Assembly: GCA_945903685.1 (NCBI GenBank)
Contig: CAMDOQ010000002.1
Span: 1-48,228 of the forward strand
DNA length: 48,228 nt
Direction: 5' to 3'
Source of the DNA: Rhizobium sp. Q54
Lineage (GTDB): Bacteria > Pseudomonadota > Alphaproteobacteria > SHVV01
Both the position numbers and the translations under genes were made by a program. The notes beneath the pieces are model-generated. The model ran no database searches. It saw only the letters and a program-made list of their open reading frames with translations, and was not told the origin of the DNA. Positions 26,983 through 35,551 of this stretch are shown piece by piece (position 1 is the stretch's first letter; every line of letters begins with the position of its first letter).

Positions 26983-27918
26983 CTACAACGTGTCGGCGAT
27001 TCCGGCGAAAAGATCGAGGTGGCGCTCGTGATCGCCGGCGAAGCGAAGGATGATGTGACTGGCGCCGGCGGCGACGTAGGCCGCGATCGCCGCGCGGGCG
27101 CCGGCGAGCGGACCGGCGTAGCTGGGTTGGCGCGTGCGGATGACCGCGGCCGGCTGGCCGTAATAGCGTTCGAGAAAGCGGTCGATAGTCGCATGGGCGC
27201 GAACCTGGTCGTCGTCGATCGCGAACGTCATATAGACCGCGCCGGTGAGCGCCGCGAAATCGCGCCCGTGCTGGGCCGCCGCGGCCTTCATCCTGGGCCA
27301 GTAGTCGGCGAAGAGCTCGGGGCCGGGATTATTCGGAAACCAGCCGTCGAAAAAGCGTCCGACGCGCTCGATCGTCGCCGGGACTGCACCGCCGAGCCAA
27401 AGCGGCGGGCCGCCGGGGCGATGCGGCGTCGGCCCGAGCACCGCGTCCTTGAGCGTCCACCGACCGGTCCACGTGACCGGCTCGCCCGACCACAGCGCGC
27501 GGGCGAGCGCCAGTCCCTCGAGCAGCCGTCCGACCCGCTTCTCGAACGGAACCCCGACCGCTTCGAACTCGGCACGGATGCTGGGCACGTCCGAAGCGAT
27601 GCCGACGCCCAGAATGACGCGACCCAGCGCGATACGATCCAAGGTCGCGACCTGATGCGCGAGCACGACCGGGTTCCGGAGCGCCGGCAACAGCACCGCA
27701 GTCCCGAGCAGGACCCGCGTCGTGCGCGCCGCCGCCGCCGCCAGGAGCGTGATCGGATCGTGGCGCGGCCGCGAGATCACCGAATCGCCGATCCAGACCG
27801 AATCGTAGCCGAGCGCTTCGGCACGTTCGGCGAGGCCGAGGAGCGGCGTCGCCTCCGGCCGCCCTTCCATCACGCTTTCGCGCGTCGGGAGCAGGTAACC
27901 GATCCGCGGCTTAGCCAT
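26983..27918 (-). CDS. LLM class flavin-dependent oxidoreductase
   Basis: MAKPRIGYLLPTRESVMEG...AEALGYDSVWIGDSVISRPRHDPITLLAAAAARTTRVLLGTAVLLPALRNPVVLAHQVATLDRIALGRVILGVGIA. Confidence 0.93.
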   Translation of the reverse strand: MAKPRIGYLLPTRESVMEGRPEATPLLGLAERAEALGYDSVWIGDSVISRPRHDPITLLAAAAARTTRVLLGTAVLLPALRNPVVLAHQVATLDRIALGRVILGVGIASDVPSIRAEFEAVGVPFEKRVGRLLEGLALARALWSGEPVTWTGRWTLKDAVLGPTPHRPGGPPLWLGGAVPATIERVGRFFDGWFPNNPGPELFADYWPRMKAAAAQHGRDFAALTGAVYMTFAIDDDQVRAHATIDRFLERYYGQPAAVIRTRQPSYAGPLAGARAAIAAYVAAGASHIILRFAGDHERHLDLFAGIADTL

Positions 27919-27955
27919 GGTCACGACTTCTCGCCCGAGCGTCCGAGCGCACGGC

Positions 27956-28366
27956 CTACGGCGCCTGCTCCACCTTCTTGATGTCGCCGATGTGGTCGAC
28001 CCAATCCATCGCGGAGCGCGTCCAGACTTGCACGCCCGGCTTCAGCTTCTTGCGCTGCTCCAGATCGATGCAGCCGGTGCGGATGCCGTATGCCGGCCCG
28101 GGCGGCACCGAGGTCGCATAGATCGGCGTACCGCACTCGGGGCAGAATGCCTGTTGGCGCTTGGCGCCGCTTGACGCGGTCTTGACGTAGATCTTGACCT
28201 GACCGGAGCGCAGCTTGAAGCCGTTGGGCGCGGAGAATGCGGTGGAGCGGAAGGGCGAGCCCGAAAGCGTCTGGCAATCCGTGCAATGGCAGACCGAAAC
28301 TTTGGCCGGATCGATCTCGGCTTCGAACGTGATGTAACCGCAATGGCAACGGCCGTCGACTTTCAT
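27956..28366 (-). CDS. GFA family protein (CENP-V/GFA domain)
   Basis: MKVDGRCHCGYITFEAEIDPAKVSVCHCTDCQTLSGSPFR...FCPECGTPIYAT; Cys zinc-ligand pattern. Confidence 0.9.
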   Translation of the reverse strand: MKVDGRCHCGYITFEAEIDPAKVSVCHCTDCQTLSGSPFRSTAFSAPNGFKLRSGQVKIYVKTASSGAKRQQAFCPECGTPIYATSVPPGPAYGIRTGCIDLEQRKKLKPGVQVWTRSAMDWVDHIGDIKKVEQAP

Positions 28367-28459
28367 GGGTATCCCTCGTTTGAGCAAAAGACGGAAGGCC
28401 TAAGCTCACCGATATGACCGCGGAGCACAAGCAGCTTGCGCCGGCGCGCGGCCTGGGCC

Positions 28460-28630
28460 TAACCTAGTCGGCGATGGTGTCGGGAACGCGGTCCGGGCCT
28501 TCGGGTTCAAAACCGCGGCTGCCCCCGCAACTGTAGGCGGTGAGTCGATTGCCACATGCCACTGGGCGCAAGCCCGGGAAGGCGGCATCCGACGAACGAA
28601 CCGCGAGCCAGGAGACCGGCCATCAGCCGA
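28460..28630 (+). promoter_or_regulatory. Cobalamin riboswitch (B12 element)
   Basis: cgggttcaaaaccgcggctgcccccgcaactgtaggcgg ... ccacatgccactgggcgcaagcccgggaaggcgg ... gaaccgcgagccaggagaccggcc; B12-box core, followed by btuB. Confidence 0.93.
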
Positions 28631-28879
28631 TCGCCCACCCGCTGACCGGGGCGTGTCAGTGGAACGGAAACCCGTTGTGGCGATGCTTGGAGGCATGGCT
28701 TCGCGTGGGGTTCCGTGGGCGTTTTCCCGACCCATAATCGACCGTCGATCGTGCGGCACTCGCGCCGCCCGTCCGTTCGAACTGCGCGCGCATCCGGCCT
28801 CCCTCACCGGGTGCAGGCGCCTGCCCAAACGACGACTGCACCCCATCCGCAACCGTTCGACCACCGATGGGGGTTCGCC

Positions 28880-30805
28880 ATGTACCGTTTCGCTTACCGC
28901 GCGTGTCTACAATTTTCGATGGTTTGCGGCATCGCCGCGACGTTCCCAGCTCTCGCCCAAACCGTTCCGCAAGCGCCCGAGGTCGTGGTCTCGGCGAGCC
29001 GCGTCCCGCTCCCGACCGAGCGGGTCGGCAGCGCCGTCACCGTGGTCACCGCCGACCAGATCGAGCGCAAGCAGATGCGGGTTCTCTCCGACATCCTGCG
29101 CGGCGTCCCCGGGATCGCGATCAACCGCGCCGGCCCCGCCGGCAACCTGACGCAGATGCGGATCCGCGGTGCCGAGGGTAACCAAACCCTCGTCATCATC
29201 GACGGTATCGAGGTCAACAATCCGGCCGGCGAGTCCGAATTCAACTTCGGCACCATGCCCGCATCCGACATCGAGCGGGTCGAGGTACTGCGAGGCCCGC
29301 AAAGCGCGCTCTATGGCAGCGACGCGGTCGGCGGCGTCATCGTCATCACCACCAAGCGCGGTCGCGGGCCGGCCGAAGCTCGCTTGAGCACCGAGGCCGG
29401 TTCGTTTCGTACCGCCAACGGCAGCGCGAGCCTCCGCGGCAGCGGCGAACGGTTCGACTACTCGTTGGGCGCGACCGGCTTCACCACCGACGGCACCACG
29501 ATCACGCCCGAGTCCGAAGGTGGCAACGAAAACGACGGCTACCGCAATCAGACTTATAACGTCCGCGCCGGCGCGACGCTGGCGCCGAACTTCGACGTCA
29601 GCGTCGTCGCCCGCCACGTGCGGAATCTGGTCGAAACCGACCGCCAGCCCGCCGTTGCCGGCGTCATCCGCACCGTCGACGCCAACAACAAGACCCGCAG
29701 TCGGCAACGATTCGGCCGGCTGCAGACGCGGTACGCGCTGCTCGACGGCCGTTGGGATCATGCGCTCGGCGTGTCCCGGACCGAGGACAATTCCGATTCG
29801 TTCACCAACGGGTCGATCAGTTTCGAGGCCGAAGGCGTCAAGGACCGCTACGACTATCAGACCAGCTATAGCTTCGAAACGCCGGGCCTGGCGGCGGCGA
29901 CGCATACGGTTACGCTGCTGGCCGACCGGGAGAAGGACGCGCAGGTGACGCGCAGCGCCTTCGGTCGCTCCGATCTCGATTTCACGAACTACGGCTACGC
30001 CGGCGAGTACCTGTTGGGATTGTGGGACAGTCTTTTTCTCTCCGCCGGCCTTCGTTTCGACGACAACGAGTTCTTCGACAATGCGACCACCTATCGCCTG
30101 ACCGCCGCATACCTTCTTTCCGGCGGCGCGACCCGCTTGCACGCGAGTTACGGCACCGGGATTAAGAACCCGACGCTTTCGGAACTGTTCGGCTTCGGCC
30201 CCAATTTCGTGCCCAACCCCAACCTACGGCCCGAGGAAGGGCTTGGCTGGGATGCCGGTATCGAGCGGACGCTGTTCGGGGGCCGCGTCACCCTCGACGC
30301 CACCTACTTCAAGAATCGCATCACCGACTTGATCCAGGGCGCCGGCAATACCGCGGTCAATCTGCAGGGCGAAAGCAAGATCGACGGGATCGAGCTCTCA
30401 GCCCGGGCCGCGCTCACCGACCGGCTCGCGTTGCGCGGGCAGTACACCTTCACGGACGGCCAGGACAGCAATCGCGTTCGCTTGGTTCGCCGGCCCAAGC
30501 ATCTGGCGAGCACCACGCTGAGCTATTCATTCCTCGGCGGCCGCGCGGCCGTCGACCTCGGCGCCGACTACAACGGCGAGCAGACCGACTTCCAGTTCTC
30601 GAACTTCTTCGCCACCCGGCGTGTCACCGTCCTCAACGACTACACGCTGGTTTCACTGGCCGGCACCTACCGCCTGACCGATCGGATCGAGTTGGTCGCC
30701 CGGATCGAGAACCTGCTCGACGAGAAATACGAGAACGTGCGCGGCTTCGAGGGCTCCGGCATCGGGGCGTTCGTCGGCCTCCGCACGTCGTTTCCAGTTC
30801 GCTAG
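28880..30805 (+). CDS. btuB: TonB-dependent cobalamin receptor
   Basis: PEVVVSASRVPLPTERVGSAVTVVTADQIE...IRGAEGNQTLVIIDGIEVNNPA...VEVLRGPQSALYGSDAVGGVIVITTKRG; C-terminal beta-barrel; preceded by B12 riboswitch. Confidence 0.93.
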   Translation: MYRFAYRACLQFSMVCGIAATFPALAQTVPQAPEVVVSASRVPLPTERVGSAVTVVTADQIERKQMRVLSDILRGVPGIAINRAGPAGNLTQMRIRGAEGNQTLVIIDGIEVNNPAGESEFNFGTMPASDIERVEVLRGPQSALYGSDAVGGVIVITTKRGRGPAEARLSTEAGSFRTANGSASLRGSGERFDYSLGATGFTTDGTTITPESEGGNENDGYRNQTYNVRAGATLAPNFDVSVVARHVRNLVETDRQPAVAGVIRTVDANNKTRSRQRFGRLQTRYALLDGRWDHALGVSRTEDNSDSFTNGSISFEAEGVKDRYDYQTSYSFETPGLAAATHTVTLLADREKDAQVTRSAFGRSDLDFTNYGYAGEYLLGLWDSLFLSAGLRFDDNEFFDNATTYRLTAAYLLSGGATRLHASYGTGIKNPTLSELFGFGPNFVPNPNLRPEEGLGWDAGIERTLFGGRVTLDATYFKNRITDLIQGAGNTAVNLQGESKIDGIELSARAALTDRLALRGQYTFTDGQDSNRVRLVRRPKHLASTTLSYSFLGGRAAVDLGADYNGEQTDFQFSNFFATRRVTVLNDYTLVSLAGTYRLTDRIELVARIENLLDEKYENVRGFEGSGIGAFVGLRTSFPVR

Positions 30806-30807
30806 CT

Positions 30808-31671
30808 TTGCGCCGCCTGACCGCCTTCCGCCGCTCGATCCGCGTCGCGCTCTGGCTCGCCGGTGCGACGCTCGCGGCGGCAGGCGCGGGGGCGGCGGCG
30901 GCGAAACCCGAGCGGATCGTCTCGCTCAATATCTGTACCGACCAACTGCTCCTTCTGCTGGTCGAGCCCGAGCGCATCGCCTCGCTAAGCTTCTTCGCGC
31001 GCGATCCCGCGTACTCGGCACTGGCGACCCGCGCCCACGGGCTCCGCACCAACCAGGGATCGATCGAGGAGATCCTGCCGCTCGCTCCCGATCTCGTGCT
31101 GGCGGGCACGTTCACGACGCGCGCGACAGTGATTTTATTGCGCCGGCTCGGCTACGGCGTCGTCGAGGTGCCGCCCGAGACGTCGTTCGCCGAGGTCCGC
31201 GCCAATATCAGCCGGGTCGCCGGCGTGGTCGGCGAACCGGCGCGCGGCGACGCGCTGATCGCCGAACTCGATCGGGCGCTGGCCCAAGTCCCGCTAGCGG
31301 CGCGGCGACCGCTCGTCGCGTTTTACTGGGCCAATGGTTTCACCTCCGGCCGCGGCACGCTCGCCAATGCGGTCGCCGAGCACGCCGGCTTGGCGAATCT
31401 CGCCGCCGCCCGAGGCGTGCGCGGCATCGCCCAATTCCCACTTGAGCAGCTGCTCGCGGCCGAGCCGGACCTCGTCATCCTCGGTCGGCGCCACGACGGG
31501 GCCGCCCTTGCCAACGATACTTTCCACCATCCCGCGCTCCGCCATTTCCTGCGAACGCGCGCCGCGGCGTCGGTTCCCGACAGCCTGTGGGTGTGCGGCA
31601 CGCCGCTGTTGGCCGAGGCCGCCGCCCGCTTGGCGGTCGCGCGCGACGCCGCCTTGGGGAAACAGCCGTGA
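30808..31671 (+). CDS. Cobalamin-type ABC transporter substrate-binding protein
   Basis: TTG start 2 nt after the btuB stop; signal peptide; ERIVSLNICTDQLLLLLVEPERIASLS...LAPDLVLAGTF. Confidence 0.88.
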   Translation: MRRLTAFRRSIRVALWLAGATLAAAGAGAAAAKPERIVSLNICTDQLLLLLVEPERIASLSFFARDPAYSALATRAHGLRTNQGSIEEILPLAPDLVLAGTFTTRATVILLRRLGYGVVEVPPETSFAEVRANISRVAGVVGEPARGDALIAELDRALAQVPLAARRPLVAFYWANGFTSGRGTLANAVAEHAGLANLAAARGVRGIAQFPLEQLLAAEPDLVILGRRHDGAALANDTFHHPALRHFLRTRAAASVPDSLWVCGTPLLAEAAARLAVARDAALGKQP

Positions 31672-32666
31672 CTTCGGCCGGTTCGACGTGGCTGCTGCCG
31701 AGCCTTGGCCTCGGTGCGGTCGCGCTCGCCGCCATCTCGCTTCTGGTCGGCCCGGCGGCGATCCCGCTCCCGGCCGCCATCGCGGGGTTGTTTTCGGGCG
31801 GGCTCGACACGGCGGCACTGATCCTCCGCGAGGTGCGGCTGCCGCGCACCCTGCTCGCGCTCGCGATCGGCGGGACGCTCGGCCTCGCCGGCGCGGCACT
31901 ACAGGGATTTTTGCGCAACCCCTTGGCCGAGCCGGGTTTGATCGGCGTTTCCGCCGCCGCCTCACTCGGCGCGGTGCTCGTTTTCTATAGCGGACTCGCC
32001 GGTTTGTTCGCGTGGGCGCTGCCAGCGGGCGGCATGGCAGGCGCGGCGGCGGCAGTACTCGCGGTCAATGCCATTGCCGGGCGCGATGCCGGCGCGATGA
32101 CCCTGGTGCTGGCCGGGATCGCGGTTACCAGCTTCGCCGGCGCGCTGACGGCGCTCGCGCTCAATCTCGCGCCCAACCCGTACGCCGCGCTTGAAATCAT
32201 GTTCTGGCTGATGGGATCGCTCGCCGATCGCAGCCTCGACCATGTGTGGCTGGCGGGGCCGTTCATGCTGGCCGGCGGGATTCTGCTGCTGACGCTCGGC
32301 CGCGCGCTCGACGCGCTTACCTTGGGCGAGGACGCGGCCCGGACCTTGGGCTACGACCTCAACCGCGTCCGCAACCGCCTGGTCGCCGGCACCGCACTCG
32401 GCGTCGGCGCCGCGACCGCGGTCGCCGGTGCGATCGGCTTCGTCGGCCTGATCGTGCCGCATCTCCTGCGGCCGCTGGTTCGCCAGCGACCGAGCGCGCT
32501 TCTAGCGGCGAGCGCGCTCGGCGGCGCCATCCTGACGCTTGCCGCCGACATCGCGGTGCGGCTGCTATCGCCCGAGCGCGAGCTCAAGCTCGGCGTCCTC
32601 ACCGCGCTGATCGGGGCGCCGTTCTTCTTCTACCTGGTACTGGCCTGGCGGCGGCGCCTGATATGA
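31668..32666 (+). CDS. btuC: FecCD-family ABC transporter permease (BtuC-like)
   Basis: LREVRLPRTLLALAIGGTLGLAGAALQGFLRNPLAEPGLIGVSAAASLGAV...GAIGFVGLIVPHLLRPLV. Confidence 0.92.
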   Translation: MTSAGSTWLLPSLGLGAVALAAISLLVGPAAIPLPAAIAGLFSGGLDTAALILREVRLPRTLLALAIGGTLGLAGAALQGFLRNPLAEPGLIGVSAAASLGAVLVFYSGLAGLFAWALPAGGMAGAAAAVLAVNAIAGRDAGAMTLVLAGIAVTSFAGALTALALNLAPNPYAALEIMFWLMGSLADRSLDHVWLAGPFMLAGGILLLTLGRALDALTLGEDAARTLGYDLNRVRNRLVAGTALGVGAATAVAGAIGFVGLIVPHLLRPLVRQRPSALLAASALGGAILTLAADIAVRLLSPERELKLGVLTALIGAPFFFYLVLAWRRRLI

Positions 32667-33463
32667 CCCTGATCCGCGCCACCGACGTTGTCGTACGCAT
32701 TGGCCGAGCTGCCATTCTGCACGGCATCGACGTCGACCTCGCCGCTGGCGAGGTCTTAGGCCTGATCGGCGCCAACGGCGCCGGCAAGACCACGCTGCTC
32801 CGCGCGCTAGCCGGGCTGCTGCCGTTGGCGCGCGGCACGATCGCGCTCGACGGCCGGCCGCTCGCGCATCTGCCGCGGCGGCAGCTGGCGCAGACCGTGG
32901 CGTACCTGCCGCAAGGCGGCGCCAGCCATTGGCCGGTGTCGGTCGAGACGCTCGCGATGCTGGGCCGGCTGCCGCACTTAGGGCCGTGGCGCGGGCCCGG
33001 CGAGCGCGACCGCCGCGCGGTCGAAACCGCGCTCGCCGCGTGCGACGTCACCCAATTCCGCGACCGCACGCTCGATACGCTTTCGGGCGGCGAGCGCGCC
33101 CGCGTCCTGATCGCCCGCGCCCTTGCGTCCGAGCCGCGGGTGCTGCTGGCGGACGAGCCGGTGGCCGGGCTCGACCCCGGTCACCAGTTGGACGTGATGG
33201 CGACGCTCCGCCGGCTCGCAGCGGCCGAGGCCGGCATCGTCGTCGTGGTCCACGACCTGACGCTCGCCGCCCGCTTTTGCGACCGCTTGGTGCTGCTCGA
33301 TGCCGGCCGGGTCGCAGCCGCCGGTCCGCCGCGCGCGGTGCTCTCGAGCGAAAACTTGGCCCGTTGCTACGGCATCCGCGCCCAGATCGCTGAGGTCGAC
33401 GGTGTACCGTGGGTCGGGCCGGCGACGCGGATACCGGGATCGGGATCCCATGCCCGGCCTTAG
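32663..33463 (+). CDS. btuD: ABC transporter ATP-binding protein (BtuD-like)
   Basis: GEVLGLIGANGAGKTTLLRALAGLLPLARG...DTLSGGERARVLIARALASEPRVLLADEPVAGLDPGHQ. Confidence 0.93.
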   Translation: MTLIRATDVVVRIGRAAILHGIDVDLAAGEVLGLIGANGAGKTTLLRALAGLLPLARGTIALDGRPLAHLPRRQLAQTVAYLPQGGASHWPVSVETLAMLGRLPHLGPWRGPGERDRRAVETALAACDVTQFRDRTLDTLSGGERARVLIARALASEPRVLLADEPVAGLDPGHQLDVMATLRRLAAAEAGIVVVVHDLTLAARFCDRLVLLDAGRVAAAGPPRAVLSSENLARCYGIRAQIAEVDGVPWVGPATRIPGSGSHARP

Positions 33464-34292
33464 AGCGCTCGGCAACGCACTGGCAGCGGCCGCGACGCAC
33501 CCGACTTTGACCACGGGCGTCACGGTATCGGCGCTGCTCCACGCCGCGGCCACCAGCGCGATCCTGTTGTGGCCCGCGGCAATGCCCCGCGAAGCGCCGC
33601 AGACGGTCGCGATCGAAGTCGTGCTCGCCCCGGCGACCGCGCCGGCGCCGCCGAGCATTGCGATGCCCGACCAGACGCAAGCCGTGGCGCAGCCGCCGAG
33701 TCCGACCGAGCCGGCATCGGTCGAGCCGGAACCGGCGCCCTTCCACGCGCCGATACCGCGCCTGAAACCGCCTTCACCAGCAAACGTTGGCGTCGCCTCA
33801 TTGCCGAGTACGTCGGCCAAACCGAGTCCCGCGGTTTCGCGCATTGCCAACGCATTGAGCACCGCGTCGCCTGCAACACCCGCTGCACCCGCGGGGCCCG
33901 CCGAAAGCGTGCCTTCGCCCGCGACCGAATCGTCGGTCCCGGCTCCGCCCACCGTTGCCGCCATCACCAGCGTCGGGCCGCTTACCGGCGGCGCCGCGCT
34001 TCCGACCGAGCGCGGCGCGGTACCGCTCGGCGGATCGGTCAATGCTCCGCCGCGCTATCCCTACCTCGCCCGCGCCCGCGCCCAGGAAGGCCAGGTCGTG
34101 GTGCGGGTTGAGGTCGATGCCGCCGGCAGCGTGCGCACGATCACGATCGCGCGCTCGAGCGGGTTCGCTTTGCTCGATGAAGCCGCGCTCGGCGCCGTTC
34201 GCGAGTGGCGCTTCGAGCCGGCCCGTCGGAGCGGCGTCGCGGTCACGGCGACGCTCGATGTCCCGATCAGCTTTCGCCTGACCGATCGCTGA
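33450..34292 (+). CDS. tonB: Energy transducer TonB
   Basis: N-terminal TM, Pro-rich linker, C-terminal PPRYPYLARARAQEGQVVVRVEVDAAGSVRTITIARSSGFALLDEAALGAVREWRFEPA. Confidence 0.92.
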   Translation: MPGLRALGNALAAAATHPTLTTGVTVSALLHAAATSAILLWPAAMPREAPQTVAIEVVLAPATAPAPPSIAMPDQTQAVAQPPSPTEPASVEPEPAPFHAPIPRLKPPSPANVGVASLPSTSAKPSPAVSRIANALSTASPATPAAPAGPAESVPSPATESSVPAPPTVAAITSVGPLTGGAALPTERGAVPLGGSVNAPPRYPYLARARAQEGQVVVRVEVDAAGSVRTITIARSSGFALLDEAALGAVREWRFEPARRSGVAVTATLDVPISFRLTDR

Positions 34293-34362
34293 CTCTTGCC
34301 CCTGACCGATCGCTGACGCTCGCGCGTGACCGATCGCTGACGCTCACGCGTCCCTGATCGCC
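34279..34362. repeat. 24-bp tandem repeat, 3 copies plus partial fourth, spanning the tonB stop and reaching the convergent gene
   Basis: tgaccgatcgctgac... begins at 34279, 34303, 34327 (period 24), degenerate tccctgatcgcc at 34351. Confidence 0.85.
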
Positions 34363-35126
34363 GCGACCAGCGCGTCGAGCCCGTCGGTGAGCGCGGCCGG
34401 TCCCGGTTGCAAAATGAGCGGCGACTTGATCTCGCAGATGCGCCCGGCGGCGACCGCGGGAATCTGGGACCAGCCCGGCCGCCCCGCGATCCGCTCCGGC
34501 CGCACTTTCTTCCCGCACCACGAAGCGACGATCACATCCGGTCGCGCCGCGATCACGGCGTCGGGCGCAACGATCCGGTCCTTGGCCGCTGGGCGCGAGC
34601 GCAGGTCGGCAAAGGCATCGCACCCGCCCGCGACTTCGATCAGCTCCGACACCCAACCGATCCCGGTGATGAGCGGATCGTCCCACTCCTCGAAATAGAC
34701 GCGCGGCCGCGACCGACCGGCCGCCGCCTGCCGCACGATCGCAAGGTGCTGGTCGAGCGACGCGACGAGGGCTTCCGCTTTGGCTGCGGCGCCGATCAAG
34801 GCACCGAGGGTCCGGATCATGGCCAGGATGCCAGCGACGTCGCGCTGATTGAACGCGTGGACCTGGAGGCCAATTCGGATCAAGTCGGCGGCGATACCGG
34901 CCTGGAGATCGGAAAAGGTGAGCACGAGATCGGGTTCGAGCGCGACGATCTTCGGAATGTCGGCCGAGGTGAAGGCCGAAACCCGGGGTTTTTCGCGCCG
35001 GACCCGCGCCGGCCGCACCGCATAGCCGGTGACGCCAACGATCCGGCGCTCTTCGCCCAGGAGGTAGAGCGTCTCGACTGTTTCTTCGGTCAGGCAGACG
35101 ATGCGCGCCGGTCCGTCACCCGCCAT
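34344..35126 (-). CDS. Cobalamin-binding/ABC substrate-binding-like protein (BtuF-like), no evident signal peptide
   Basis: ARIVCLTEETVETLYLLGEERRIVGVTGYAVRPARVRREKPRVSAFTSADIPKIVALEPDLVLTFSDLQ. Confidence 0.88.
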   Translation of the reverse strand: MAGDGPARIVCLTEETVETLYLLGEERRIVGVTGYAVRPARVRREKPRVSAFTSADIPKIVALEPDLVLTFSDLQAGIAADLIRIGLQVHAFNQRDVAGILAMIRTLGALIGAAAKAEALVASLDQHLAIVRQAAAGRSRPRVYFEEWDDPLITGIGWVSELIEVAGGCDAFADLRSRPAAKDRIVAPDAVIAARPDVIVASWCGKKVRPERIAGRPGWSQIPAVAAGRICEIKSPLILQPGPAALTDGLDALVAAIRDA

Positions 35127-35142
35127 CGGTGGCCGCCCGCCG

Positions 35143-35547
35143 CTAGTAGGCGATGCACGCGGCGTTGACGATTCCGATCGTGATCGAGGTGGCCGCCATC
35201 GTCACCCCGGCGGCGGTATCGTTGTCGGCGATCCGTTGCGAGACGCCGCGCACCAGGATCGAGGCCAGAAAATAGGCGCCGATCTGCGCCACCAGCGCGA
35301 CCGCGCTCCAGATCGCCATATCGAGCATCGAGACGCTGTGCGCGATCGTACTCGCGAGCGGCAGCGTGAACCCGATCACCGCGCCGCCCAGGCTGGTGGC
35401 GGCGGCGCTGTTGCCGGCACGGATCAGGTCGAACTCACGGTGTGGCGTGATCAGGACGTAGACCCCGACGAACGCCCCGATCGCGACCAGCGCGACGAGG
35501 AAATAAGCGAGGAAATTGGGCAGTCCCTGCAGCGAGGCGGCGATCAT
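35143..35547 (-). CDS. DUF350 family membrane protein (YjfL-like)
   Basis: FLVALVAIGAFVGVYVLITPHREFDLIRAGNSAAATSLGGAVIGFTLPLASTIAHS...GVTMAATSITIGIVNAACI. Confidence 0.88.
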   Translation of the reverse strand: MIAASLQGLPNFLAYFLVALVAIGAFVGVYVLITPHREFDLIRAGNSAAATSLGGAVIGFTLPLASTIAHSVSMLDMAIWSAVALVAQIGAYFLASILVRGVSQRIADNDTAAGVTMAATSITIGIVNAACIAY

Positions 35548-35551
35548 ATCT

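Noticed and set aside
25598-27031. 477-aa plus-strand ORF
   Set aside because: Antisense shadow of the D-aminoacylase-like gene.
28907-30142. 411-aa minus-strand ORF
   Set aside because: Antisense shadow of btuB.
34279-34362. CRISPR array
   Set aside because: Period is 24 bp with contiguous near-identical units and no spacers; a simple tandem repeat. No cas genes in the window.
34267-34686. 139-aa minus-strand ORF with repeating VSDRS(R/G)A peptide
   Set aside because: The repeated peptide is produced by the 24-bp DNA repeat and the rest is a shadow of the BtuF-like gene; no support for a real repeat protein.
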